From contig NZ_CP079737.1 in the NCBI RefSeq assembly GCF_019916025.1, forward strand, positions 434,001 through 498,000: a DNA stretch of 64,000 nucleotides, in the 5' to 3' direction. A program made the translations under genes and the position numbers. This DNA comes from Paraclostridium bifermentans (GTDB taxonomy: Bacteria > Bacillota > Clostridia > Peptostreptococcales > Peptostreptococcaceae). This document shows positions 17,292 to 26,361 of this stretch, piece by piece; position 1 is the stretch's first letter; the number at the start of each line of letters is the position of its first letter. Under the pieces are notes generated by a model, which saw only the letters and a program-made list of their open reading frames with translations, did not search any database and had not been told where the DNA came from.

Positions 17292-17792
17292 ATGGAAATG
17301 AACATCAAAGAGTTATTTGAAGTAGGAGTAAGTTTTGAGTCAGCTGTAGGAGTAGGAACAAAAGAAGAAAGATCTAGAGTAGTAAAAAATACTTCTCGTA
17401 TTAACTTGCCAAATGATTTAGTAGAAGAGGTTAAAAACTTCGATAAAGAAATAAACTTTTTAGTTTCAGGTGAAATCTTTTGTCCAGATTTCCAACTTAA
17501 TGTAAGTGTAGTTAAAAGACTTTGTGATTTAAATCAAAATTTCAATATGTCAGTAATAAGTATAACAAGAGGTAAAAAGTTTTTAGCACCTATTTTAAAA
17601 ATTGAAAATTATAAAGCTCCTACAATTGCAGTTTTAGATAAAGAAATGAATGTTTTAGGAGTATTCGAGGAAACTCCTAAAGTTGTTTCAGCAATTGGTA
17701 ACTTTGAAGAAATCAAATTAAATTATTTTAAAGGCGAGTACTTAACTGATACAGCAAAAGAGATTGTTGACTATATAAAAAAATGTAATTAA
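17292..17792 (+). CDS. Thioredoxin-fold protein lacking the resolving cysteine
   Basis: 166 residues, resembling the thioredoxin-like family found beside Bacillus/Clostridium redox genes: INFLVSGEIFCPDFQLNVSVVKRLCDL, then KAPTIAVLDKEMNVLGVFEETP with the cis-proline equivalent. The usual CxxC is C64-P-D-F67 here, so only the first cysteine remains. A single Cys favours glutathionylation- or bacillithiol-type monothiol chemistry, sensing, or peroxiredoxin-like action rather than dithiol reduction; that is inference. It is under a sigma-54 promoter and ends at its own terminator, with the sigma-54 activator gene 117 bases further on. Confidence 0.75.
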   Translation: MEMNIKELFEVGVSFESAVGVGTKEERSRVVKNTSRINLPNDLVEEVKNFDKEINFLVSGEIFCPDFQLNVSVVKRLCDLNQNFNMSVISITRGKKFLAPILKIENYKAPTIAVLDKEMNVLGVFEETPKVVSAIGNFEEIKLNYFKGEYLTDTAKEIVDYIKKCN

Positions 17793-17801
17793 AAATATAG
17801 T

Positions 17802-17836
17802 AAAGAGAGATAAAGTTAATTTATCTCTCTTTCTTA
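17802..17836 (+). terminator. Terminator of the thioredoxin-like gene
   Basis: 13-base-pair stem (17802-17814 with 17820-17832), T-rich tail. Confidence 0.85.
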
Positions 17837-17909
17837 TATTTTGCAATTTATATATGATATTGTTATAATTTATTTAATGATTATAGACTATTAGATATGA
17901 GGGATAAAA

Positions 17910-19970
17910 ATGAAAAAAAGAGAATTAGCTATAGTAACATTAAAAAAAGATGCAGGAGAAATATATGCAAATCAAATAAATTATTTTTTAGGAGACAGTA
18001 TAAAGATAAACCTGTATTCTTTTGAAGAGGGCGGATTTACTTTCTTTGAAGAAAAACTAATTCTTCTTTCTGTGAATTTAAAATATGAAGAAATTTTAAA
18101 TATGTGCAATCCAGATGCACAGATAATCATACCTAATTTAACTTTTGAAAAATCTAGTTTTGAAAAAATATGTAAGATAAATAAAAATGAAACTATATTT
18201 GTTTATAATTTATCAAAAAGTATGGCGTTAGAAACAATAGCAATTATATATAGATTAGGAGTAGATATTCCAAATCTTATACCTTGCTATCCTGAGATGA
18301 AAAAGGTACCACAAAACTCAATAGTTCTTACACCAGGAGAAAAAGTAAATATAGAAGCTAAAAATTGCAAAATTATAGATTTAGAATATAGAATAATAGA
18401 TTTAAGTTCTATTGCAGATATAGCTATGAAGCTCAACTTAGAAAGTCTTATTCAAGAGGATTTAGTAAAAAAATTTATGGATAAGATTGTTCCAATTAGC
18501 TATATAACAGAAAAGCTTTTAGTAACCCAAACTAAATTAGAAAATCAATTTGATTTTTTATTATCTGCAATTGACGATGGCATTATTGGAGTTAGCAATG
18601 AGGGGATAGTACAGTTTTATAGTCACGTAGCAAGAGAAATATTATCTATTAATGGAAATGAAATGATAGGAAAATATATAGGTGAATATGTAAAATCTCT
18701 AGACTTTGATCAAATAATTAAAAAAGAAGTTCCGTATTTTCAAAAACTTATTAAAGTAAATAATATAGATATAAATATGGAGGTTAAATACACACACATA
18801 AGTGTTTTTAATGGATTTATAATAAAAGTATCTAAATTCCATCAAGCTGAAAAAAAACAAGCAAAGTTAAGGGCACAGCTAATGAGCTCAGGAAATATAA
18901 GCAAATATAACTTTGACGATATAATTGGATGCAGTGAATCTATACAAAATACAAAAAAAATTGCATATAAAATGGCTCAATCTGATTCATCGATTCTTAT
19001 AATTGGTGAAAGTGGGACTGGTAAAGAGTTATTTGCTCAATCGATACATAGTGCATCAAGACGAAGCCAAGGCCCTTTTGTAGCTGTAAACTGCAGTACT
19101 TTTCAAGAAGGATTATTACAAAGTGAACTTTTCGGATATGATGAGGGGGCATTCACAGGAGCTAGAAAAGGTGGTAAAATTGGATTATTTGAACTAGCGA
19201 ATAAAGGTACTATATTTTTAGATGAAATAGGAGAGATGGACTTAAACTCTCAAGCAACACTTCTTAGGGTAATTCAAGAAAAACAAATTAGAAGAGTTGG
19301 TTCAGATAAGATTATAGATGTGGATATAAGAATCATAGCAGCTACCAATAGAGATTTAAAAAAGTTAGTATGCGAAAATAAATTTAGAAAAGATTTATTT
19401 TATAGATTAAATGTATTGCCATTAAAAATTGCACCACTTAGAAATCGAAATGAAGATGTATTTTTAATTTTTGAATCATTTAAGAAAAATCTTGATGTGA
19501 AGTTTAATCTCTCGAATGAACTTGTTGAAATTTTTAAAACGTATAGCTGGGAAGGCAATATAAGGGAATTAAGAAATTTAGTAGAATATTGTTCATATTT
19601 AGATAAAAGTACGATAGAAGTATATGATTTGCCTGAGTATATGTTAGAGTCAATAAAACATAAAGATTACTGTTTGGAATTATCAAATAAAAATGAAATT
19701 AAAAAAATATCTAATTTAAAAAGAGATTTGAGAGATTATATATTTGTATTAGAAAAAATAAAAAATGCATATGATTTAAAGCAAAGAATTGGAAGAAGAA
19801 AAATATATGAATATGCATTATCAGAAAAGATATTTTTAACTGAGCAACAAATTAGAAGCATATTGATAGAGTTACAAGAGTTTGGATTTGTAAAAATTTT
19901 GTCTGGCCGAGGGGGGTCGGTAATAACAGAAAAAGGAATTATATTTTTAGAAGAAAACAAAAGAGTTTGA
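17910..19970 (+). CDS. Sigma-54-dependent transcriptional activator
   Basis: 686 residues. An N-terminal region (about 1-190) resembles the PrpR-type ligand receptor domain, followed by a PAS domain (about 213-310). The AAA+ domain (about 335-570) has Walker A GESGTGKE (366-373), the sigma-54-contacting GAFTGA loop (413-418), Walker B GTIFLDEIGE (433-442) and the arginine-finger region. The C-terminus (about 610-680) looks like a winged helix (ILIELQEFGFVKILSGRGGSVITEKG) rather than the usual Fis-type helix-turn-helix. It should open sigma-54 promoters, most obviously the one at 17234. The ligand is unknown. The stop codon is embedded in a terminator stem. Confidence 0.93.
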   Translation: MKKRELAIVTLKKDAGEIYANQINYFLGDSIKINLYSFEEGGFTFFEEKLILLSVNLKYEEILNMCNPDAQIIIPNLTFEKSSFEKICKINKNETIFVYNLSKSMALETIAIIYRLGVDIPNLIPCYPEMKKVPQNSIVLTPGEKVNIEAKNCKIIDLEYRIIDLSSIADIAMKLNLESLIQEDLVKKFMDKIVPISYITEKLLVTQTKLENQFDFLLSAIDDGIIGVSNEGIVQFYSHVAREILSINGNEMIGKYIGEYVKSLDFDQIIKKEVPYFQKLIKVNNIDINMEVKYTHISVFNGFIIKVSKFHQAEKKQAKLRAQLMSSGNISKYNFDDIIGCSESIQNTKKIAYKMAQSDSSILIIGESGTGKELFAQSIHSASRRSQGPFVAVNCSTFQEGLLQSELFGYDEGAFTGARKGGKIGLFELANKGTIFLDEIGEMDLNSQATLLRVIQEKQIRRVGSDKIIDVDIRIIAATNRDLKKLVCENKFRKDLFYRLNVLPLKIAPLRNRNEDVFLIFESFKKNLDVKFNLSNELVEIFKTYSWEGNIRELRNLVEYCSYLDKSTIEVYDLPEYMLESIKHKDYCLELSNKNEIKKISNLKRDLRDYIFVLEKIKNAYDLKQRIGRRKIYEYALSEKIFLTEQQIRSILIELQEFGFVKILSGRGGSVITEKGIIFLEENKRV

Positions 19971-20006
19971 TAGATAATATATATTATCTATCAAACTCTT
20001 TTTTCA
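19959..20006 (+). terminator. Terminator of the sigma-54 activator gene
   Basis: About 21-base-pair perfect palindrome centred at 19980/19981, followed by six T. The left arm includes the last codons and stop of the gene. Confidence 0.9.
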
Positions 20007-20102
20007 TTTAAAATTATTTAATATAAAGTAACATAAAAAAAAATTTTTAATATTATATAGATTAGGGGGACTTTACTTGGAAAATTTTAAAGGAGGTTTT
20101 TT

Positions 20103-20885
20103 ATGAATAAATTAAAAGGTATTGATGTCAGTCATTGGACAGGCTATGTTAACTTTAAAGATGTTTTAAATAGTGGAATTCAAGTTGTTTATATAAAAGC
20201 AACAGAAGGAACTAATTATATAGATCCTAGATTTAAAGAGTACTATAATGAAGCAAGAGAAGCAGGCCTAAAGATAGGGTTTTACCATTTTTTTAATCCT
20301 GTAAACCCTGGAATCCCTAAAGAACAAGCTCAACATTTTGTAAGTACAATAAATGGATTAAAATGTGATTGTAAGTTAGTTTTAGATTTAGAAAAAACGG
20401 GAGGACTAAGCAAATCGAAACTATCTAGACAGGCGATAGAGTTTTTAGAAGAAGTTAAAGGATTAAGCGGATTGGACGTAGCTATTTATACGTATACTAA
20501 TTTTGCTCAAAATAATTTAGATTCAGAATCTGGACTAGGAAAGTATCCTTTGTGGATAGCTCAATATGGAACAAGTAAACCGGAAAGCAATCCTATATGG
20601 GGAGAACAATATGCTGGATGGCAATATTCTGAATCAGGAATAGTTAGAGGGATTGAAAGCAAAACGGACCTAGATGTATTTACTGAACAAATACTATTAA
20701 ATGAATATAAAGAAGCGGACATTAAGGATAAAAAATCTGAAAATATTTATTACACAGTAAAAAGTGGAGATACTTTAAGTAAGATAGCTAAAATATATAA
20801 TACTAACTATCAATATTTAGCAAATATTAATAACATACCTGATCCAAACTTAATATATCCAGGACAAAAAATTAGAATAAATTAA
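20103..20885 (+). CDS. GH25 lysozyme with C-terminal LysM domain
   Basis: 260 residues. The glycoside hydrolase 25 domain (1-205) shows GIDVSHWTG with the family Asp, [22 protein letters not shown] and VLDLEKTGG, whose acidic pair is catalytic. A LysM peptidoglycan-binding domain follows (about 214-259: [20 protein letters not shown]...IYPGQKI). It hydrolyses the MurNAc-GlcNAc bond. There is no signal peptide, as in phage endolysins and in some spore-lytic enzymes, so release requires lysis, a holin or mother-cell expression. No holin or phage genes are nearby. The start has an AAAGGAGG site. Confidence 0.92.
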   Translation: MNKLKGIDVSHWTGYVNFKDVLNSGIQVVYIKATEGTNYIDPRFKEYYNEAREAGLKIGFYHFFNPVNPGIPKEQAQHFVSTINGLKCDCKLVLDLEKTGGLSKSKLSRQAIEFLEEVKGLSGLDVAIYTYTNFAQNNLDSESGLGKYPLWIAQYGTSKPESNPIWGEQYAGWQYSESGIVRGIESKTDLDVFTEQILLNEYKEADIKDKKSENIYYTVKSGDTLSKIAKIYNTNYQYLANINNIPDPNLIYPGQKIRIN

Positions 20886-20895
20886 AGGAATTTCG

Positions 20896-20932
20896 AGATA
20901 TTACCATAATATTTATGGTAATATCTTTTTTT
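20896..20932 (+). terminator. Terminator of the GH25 gene
   Basis: Stem 20896-20909 paired with 20912-20925, followed by a run of seven T. Confidence 0.88.
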
Positions 20933-21070
20933 AAAATATAAAAAAAGACATGAAAAATAAATTTTAGATAAGTTTTTATATTTGTAGGAATGTTGTAACT
21001 AAAGTTAAGCATAAAATATATATAATTTATAATAAATAGATTATATAGCAACAAATCAGGGGGGAATAAA

Positions 21071-22201
21071 ATGAGTAAAAGTGAATTAAGGGTGGATATG
21101 AAAGAAGAAGCTAGGAGACAGTTAGCCGATAATAAAATAGATATTACTATAGCTACTGTATTAGTTGGAATGATTACATTTATACCACAGTTTTTAAGTG
21201 AAGAAATTTTCACATCTTATAGAATGACATTAGTTATAAGTATTATATCAATGCTTGTGTCTACTCCGTTAGTAGTAGGATTAAATATAGTATCTTTAGA
21301 TTGTATAAAAGGGGAGAAAATCAAAGCAAAAGATATATTAAAAGGATTTAATATATTATATCAATCATATGGATCTATATTACTTCAGATGGCTATAACT
21401 TTTATTATGACTGCTCCTTTTGTAGCTATACCCATATTTTTAGTAAAAGATAGTCATACAAGATTAACTATGATTGCATTTATAAGTAGTATATCAAATT
21501 TATTTTTTTCTATAGTATTTTCGCAACTTCAATATATTATTGCAGATAAAAAAGATATTTCATTAATTGAAGCTATTAAAAAATCTATCAGTATTATTAA
21601 AAATTATATTTGGGACTATATATTACTTTCATTAAGTTTTATTGGATGGATGCTTTTAGTTGGATTTACCTTTGGGATAGCATATATTTGGGTAGGACCT
21701 TATATTCAGTTAACATTTACAAATTTTTATGAATATATAAAAAAAGATGAGTTGGATACATATGAAAAATCAAAATATAGTAATTTAAAATCAGGTATAT
21801 TAGTAGGAATTTTATTATGTGCATATATGATGATAGAAGCAAATGTATCTCAAAGAATACTTACACCACCTATTGTAAAAAGAATTATAGAAGACAATGA
21901 TCTAAGACTTATAAGTTTTGATGAAGAGAAAAGTTATTATATATCTGAAGAAGAAGGGATAGCGTATAAAATTGAACCTAATTACAACAATTTAAGTGAT
22001 TTAAGTAAATATACAGTTGTTGTCAAAAAACATCCACTAGATGCTAAAAAAGGAGATAAAGTTAATTCGACAGTTATGTATATAATAGCAGATGGAGATA
22101 AGTTATTGGGTATTAGTTGTGATCCAAATAGTCCAGATAAAAAAATAGAATCTTATAATCCATTGCCAGGAAAATTTGATATAAAAGGAAAAAAACTATA
22201 A
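21071..22201 (+). CDS. DUF975-family membrane protein with C-terminal outer domain
   Basis: 376 residues. The N-terminal half carries the DUF975 pattern: a short cytoplasmic helix (EEARRQLADN), several membrane segments, the KGEKIKAKDILKGF loop, the SLIEAIKKSISIIKNYIWDY helix and the GWMLLVGFTFGIAYIWVGPYIQLTFTNFYEYI membrane region. A further membrane segment (about 240-257) is followed by a polar domain of about 120 residues that typical DUF975 proteins lack and that should be outside the cell. The function of the family is unknown. The gene is monocistronic with its own promoter (GGGGGG ribosome site) and a strong terminator. Confidence 0.82.
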   Translation: MSKSELRVDMKEEARRQLADNKIDITIATVLVGMITFIPQFLSEEIFTSYRMTLVISIISMLVSTPLVVGLNIVSLDCIKGEKIKAKDILKGFNILYQSYGSILLQMAITFIMTAPFVAIPIFLVKDSHTRLTMIAFISSISNLFFSIVFSQLQYIIADKKDISLIEAIKKSISIIKNYIWDYILLSLSFIGWMLLVGFTFGIAYIWVGPYIQLTFTNFYEYIKKDELDTYEKSKYSNLKSGILVGILLCAYMMIEANVSQRILTPPIVKRIIEDNDLRLISFDEEKSYYISEEEGIAYKIEPNYNNLSDLSKYTVVVKKHPLDAKKGDKVNSTVMYIIADGDKLLGISCDPNSPDKKIESYNPLPGKFDIKGKKL

Positions 22202-22253
22202 AACAAGAAATTGGCATATAACACAATGTGTTATATGCCAATTTCTTGTTTTT
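22201..22253 (+). terminator. Terminator of the DUF975 gene
   Basis: Perfect stem of about 25 base pairs (AAACAAGAAATTGGCATATA on the left and its complement on the right) with T-tail. Confidence 0.92.
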
Positions 22254-22473
22254 GAAAATATAAATTAGAATAAAAAAATTAAGAAAAAATTAAGAAAAAA
22301 TAAAGGTTAAATTAAGAATTATATCTCAAAATAGTTAAGTTATTTATATTAAGATGATACTAGAGAGTGCCTAGTTTACAGTAATGTTACATGTACATAA
22401 CAAATTTGTAATAAAGCTAAAAAGTGGAGTTTAATATGGTAGACTTTATAAATAAAAATAAATTGGAGAGGTG

Positions 22474-25065
22474 ATGGTTATTAAAACGAATAAAGATAAA
22501 TTAATATTAGGATTAAAGATATTATTTGTAGTAATTATTTTAGGAATAACAGCTAAAGAGTCAGCTAGTATTATTAGAGGGTTTAACGTCGAAACATTTT
22601 ATACTTATGCAGACCAGCTTACTTTAGGTAATATACTTATTATTGTTTCGCTGGGCATAATTTCATATATACCTTTAACTTTTTATGATTTTATAATCAA
22701 GAAAAGAGTTGGAATAAATTTAGATAATAAAAAATTATATAAATATTCATGGATTGCAAGTTCTGTATCTAGTATCGTTGGATTTGGAGGAAGTAGTGCT
22801 ATTGCTTTAAAAAGCCATTTTTACAATCCTTATGTTAAAGATAAAAAGATTTTAGCAAAAGAGGTATCTAAAGTAGTAGCTTTAAATCTAACTGGTTTTT
22901 CAATGACATGTTTTATATATTTAATAATGATGAAATTTAATCTTGGTAAAATTAGTATTACAAATGTTTTAACTATATGTATAAGTATGTATTTACCAAT
23001 TTTGACATTAATTTTAATAGGTAGATATATAAAATATAAAAATGAAGTAAGAAGAGATGTTGCTGATACATTTAAAATAATAGGAATATCATTATTAGAG
23101 TGGATTACAACTATAACTTTAGTATACTCAATAATCATTATATTAGGAGAAAGTATATCTATAGCACAATTTTTTCCAATATTCGTAGCTGCAATAGCTG
23201 TAGCTATAATAAGTATGTCTCCTGGTGGAGTAGGAACGTTTGACTTAACTTTATTAACTGGACTTAATGCTTTAGGTGTTTCATCAGAAAAGGTAATATT
23301 AGCTATATTTTTATATAGGTTAACTTACTATATAATACCATTACTTATAGGAGTAGTATTATATATATCTGAGCTATGGACTAAAGTAGATAAAAATAAA
23401 AAACATGTAGTTTCTATAGTATCATCAAAATTTGCTCATTATGGATTGATTGTATTAGTATTTTCTGCTGGATTATTACTTCTAGCATCTCAGGCTATAC
23501 CTGGTATGGTGGAAAGAATACATGTAGTGAATAAAATCTTAGGATTTAAAATTACATGTATGTCAGGCGGAGTATCTATAATAATTGGATTTTTATTAAT
23601 TGCTATGTCTAGAGTAATAAGTTTTAAATCTAAAAATGTATATAAGATAACTATGGCATTGGTTATAATCGGGATTTTCGTGTCCTTAATAATTAGATTT
23701 GAATATCAAGTTAGTATGTATCTAATTATTGTAGGGATAGTACTAAAAATTAGTAAAAATCAATTTTATAGAGATGGATTTGTTATGAAGTGGGGAGATA
23801 TATTAAAAAACACGTTAATATTACTATTTTTCCAAGGGTTATATATATATGTAGCATACAATAATACACATTTAAAAGTTGCTAGTAACTCAATATTTAA
23901 CTTAAGTAATTATCATACTTTGGAACAAGTAAAAAAATTCGGGGCAATGAGTGCAATTGGATTTTTAATTGCAGTAGCATTCTTAGGTATTCTATACTAT
24001 TTAAATAAAAAGAATGATTTTAAAAAAGTTAAGTTGTATCAGTGTAAAGATAAAGTAGATAGTATACTAAAAAAATATAATGGAAGTTCCGTTATTCACT
24101 TTATAAATTTAAATGATAAATTTGTATATATGAATAAAGATGAAGATGTTATGCTCCAATACCAAGTATATGCAAATAAATTAGTAGTGCTTGGCAACCT
24201 TGTAGGGAATGAAAATAAGTTTTTTGAATCTATCCAAGAATTTTATGAAATGTCTGATAGATATGGATATATACCTGTATTTACTGCAATAGATGAAAAA
24301 ATGATACCTCATCTACATGAAACTGGATATGAATTTATTAAATTAGGTGAAGAAGCATCTGTAAATTTAGAAAGCTTTACTTTAGAGGGTCGAAAAATGA
24401 AGAGTGTAAGAAATGCACTTTCTAGAGTTGAAAAAGAAGGATATACATTTGAAATGATATATCCACCGTTTAGCAATGATTTTCTTGAGGAAATTAAAAA
24501 TATTTCTGATGAATGGCTTGAAGGAAGACCGGAAAAAGGATTCTCAGTTGGATTCTTTGATGAAGAGTACTTAAGTTTAGATGCTATTGCTATAGTAAAA
24601 AACAAAGATGGAGAAATTAAAGGATTTACAAATTTAATGCCTATGTATGATGGTAATAAAACTTTATCTATAGATTTAATGCGTTTCTCAAAAGATAGTT
24701 GTAATGGGATAATGGATTTTATATTTGTAAATTTATTTAAGCATGGAATAGAACATGGATATTCAAGATTTAATATGGGAATGGCACCTTTATCTAATGT
24801 AGGAAGATCTAAATATTCATTTTTAAGAGAAAAGATGGCTGCTAAGATTTATTCTCATGGACAACATTTTTATTCTTTTGAAGGATTAAAGAAGTTTAAA
24901 GAAAAGTATTGTGAGTCTTGGGATGGAAGGTATATGGCCTATAAAAAAAGAACTTCCCTTATATTTACAATGGTTCAAGTTATAATGTTAGTATCTAATG
25001 GTAAAAAGTATAGATATGAAAGTTGCAATATTGAAAGTGAATCATTAAAGGAAGAGTTAGCTTAA
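22474..25065 (+). CDS. mprF: Phosphatidylglycerol lysyltransferase-type protein MprF
   Basis: 863 residues, the usual size for MprF. Residues about 1-510 form a flippase domain with many membrane helices, including the conserved SMSPGGVGTFDLTLLTGL and FGGSSAIALKSHF motifs. Residues about 530-850 are the cytosolic aminoacyl-phosphatidylglycerol synthase domain (DUF2156; GNENKFFESIQEF, EGRKMKSVRNALSRVEKEGY, FNMGMAPLSNVG). It uses aminoacyl-tRNA to add lysine or alanine to phosphatidylglycerol and moves the product outward, lowering negative surface charge and giving resistance to cationic peptides. That fits the peptide exporters at the left end. GGAG lies 5 bases before ATG 22474. Amino acid specificity is not assigned. 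Confidence 0.92.
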   Translation: MVIKTNKDKLILGLKILFVVIILGITAKESASIIRGFNVETFYTYADQLTLGNILIIVSLGIISYIPLTFYDFIIKKRVGINLDNKKLYKYSWIASSVSSIVGFGGSSAIALKSHFYNPYVKDKKILAKEVSKVVALNLTGFSMTCFIYLIMMKFNLGKISITNVLTICISMYLPILTLILIGRYIKYKNEVRRDVADTFKIIGISLLEWITTITLVYSIIIILGESISIAQFFPIFVAAIAVAIISMSPGGVGTFDLTLLTGLNALGVSSEKVILAIFLYRLTYYIIPLLIGVVLYISELWTKVDKNKKHVVSIVSSKFAHYGLIVLVFSAGLLLLASQAIPGMVERIHVVNKILGFKITCMSGGVSIIIGFLLIAMSRVISFKSKNVYKITMALVIIGIFVSLIIRFEYQVSMYLIIVGIVLKISKNQFYRDGFVMKWGDILKNTLILLFFQGLYIYVAYNNTHLKVASNSIFNLSNYHTLEQVKKFGAMSAIGFLIAVAFLGILYYLNKKNDFKKVKLYQCKDKVDSILKKYNGSSVIHFINLNDKFVYMNKDEDVMLQYQVYANKLVVLGNLVGNENKFFESIQEFYEMSDRYGYIPVFTAIDEKMIPHLHETGYEFIKLGEEASVNLESFTLEGRKMKSVRNALSRVEKEGYTFEMIYPPFSNDFLEEIKNISDEWLEGRPEKGFSVGFFDEEYLSLDAIAIVKNKDGEIKGFTNLMPMYDGNKTLSIDLMRFSKDSCNGIMDFIFVNLFKHGIEHGYSRFNMGMAPLSNVGRSKYSFLREKMAAKIYSHGQHFYSFEGLKKFKEKYCESWDGRYMAYKKRTSLIFTMVQVIMLVSNGKKYRYESCNIESESLKEELA

Positions 25066-25077
25066 GTATTAAAAATA

Positions 25078-25109
25078 AAAAAACACTATTTTAAAAATAG
25101 TGTTTTTTT
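25078..25109. terminator. Terminator between mprF and HAD genes
   Basis: Stem of about 13 base pairs around TTAAA with A-run left and T-run right; bidirectional. Confidence 0.88.
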
Positions 25110-25111
25110 AT

Positions 25112-25939
25112 TTATTTTAAAACAAATTTTTCTATAGCTTTAGCTACTCCAGATTCTGTATTTGGAAGAGTTACATATTGAGCAGAGTTTTTTACTATAT
25201 CTATAGCGTTACCCATAGCTACTCCTATTCCTGCATATTCAATCATAGATAAATCATTTTCGCTATCACCTATACACATAACTTCATCTTTTTTTAAATT
25301 AAAATATTTTGCAAGTTGAGCAACAGCCTCTCCTTTAGAGCTACCTTTTTTCATTATTTCAAAATTATCATCCCAAGAAGAAACAATTTCAAGTTCAGGA
25401 TTTAATTGTTTTAATTCTTTTTTCACTTTCATTAATTTTGAAATATTATTTTTTTCTATACAAACACCTTTTAATAATTGATTTGGATATAATTTAAAAG
25501 CATTATCTATATTATCAATAACCTCAAATTTAATTTTTTCTTCATCTTTAAGACGTTTATTTAAAACTTTATATATATGATTATCTGGAAGTTCCATAGT
25601 AGATACGATACCAAAATTACCAGTTAAGTAAGATAATAATCCATACTGTTTTGTAAGACTTAAAAAGTCTTTTATCTCATTAGCACTTAATGGGTTATTA
25701 TATATAGTTTCACCATTACTTCCACCGATAAAAGCTCCATTTGAAGCTATGATAGGAGTTTTTAAACCTATTTCATCAGAATATAATTTTGCACAATTAT
25801 AAACTCTACCAGTAGTAATCGCTACGTGAACACCTCTAGAAACAGCTTCTTTTATAGCCCTTTTATTTTCTTCTGATACATTTTGTTGATCCATTAGAAG
25901 AGTTCCATCCATATCTATACATATTAATTTTATAGCCAT
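25112..25939 (-). CDS. Cof-type HAD-IIB phosphatase
   Basis: 275 residues with all HAD motifs: motif I DMDGTLL (Asp nucleophile near residue 9), motif II TTGR, motif III Lys in SKGEAV, and motif IV GDSENDLSMIEYAG. The C2B cap lies between motifs II and III. Such enzymes dephosphorylate sugar phosphates, flavin or pyridoxal phosphate with broad specificity. It is monocistronic, divergent from patB-nhaC across a 421-base gap. Confidence 0.92.
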   Translation of the reverse strand: MAIKLICIDMDGTLLMDQQNVSEENKRAIKEAVSRGVHVAITTGRVYNCAKLYSDEIGLKTPIIASNGAFIGGSNGETIYNNPLSANEIKDFLSLTKQYGLLSYLTGNFGIVSTMELPDNHIYKVLNKRLKDEEKIKFEVIDNIDNAFKLYPNQLLKGVCIEKNNISKLMKVKKELKQLNPELEIVSSWDDNFEIMKKGSSKGEAVAQLAKYFNLKKDEVMCIGDSENDLSMIEYAGIGVAMGNAIDIVKNSAQYVTLPNTESGVAKAIEKFVLK

Positions 25940-26113
25940 TTCAAATACCTTCTTTCGATATATTAAATGTATTTATTACAATTAATATTATATTACTTTA
26001 GAATTAAGATGTTAAATAGTAAAATTACATGATAATTATAGGGAAAACTTATAATTGTTAAAAATCATTTTGAGAATTTACTTGAAAGGATGAAATATAT
26101 AGTTTAATAAAGA

Positions 26114-26148
26114 GGGTTAATGGGTTGAATTGTTTAGCCTGTTAAACC
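26114..26148 (+). promoter_or_regulatory. Imperfect dyad, candidate upstream activator site for patB
   Basis: GGGTTAATGGG (26114-26124) and CCTGTTAAACC (26138-26148) match as an inverted repeat at 8 of 11 positions. The dyad lies about 160 bases before the sigma-54 promoter, a normal distance for an enhancer-like activator site. Nothing else recognisable is in the gap 25940-26300. Confidence 0.35.
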
Positions 26149-26307
26149 TATTTTTATTTATTTAACATCAAATTAAGAACATATTTTTAAATTTATCCAA
26201 ATAATATTAAAAATATAAAGAACATATTAATTAGTTTGCTTATTATATTGTTGGAATTTCAATGATTATAAAGTTATGATGAAAATGAAATACGTATTGA
26301 AAAGATT

Positions 26308-26323
26308 TGGCATAGATATTGCT
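26308..26323 (+). promoter_or_regulatory. Sigma-54 promoter (-24/-12) of patB-nhaC
   Basis: TGGCAT, A, four bases, TTGCT: same spacing and nearly the same bases as the site at 17234, ending 39 bases before the patB start codon. Confidence 0.75.
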
Positions 26324-26361
26324 TATATATCTAAGTATAAAGAATTTATTGGAGGTAGTAA

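Noticed and set aside
22209-22242. TGGCAT motifs resembling -24 sigma-54 elements
   Set aside because: They are the two arms of a long terminator stem and no TTGC -12 element follows.
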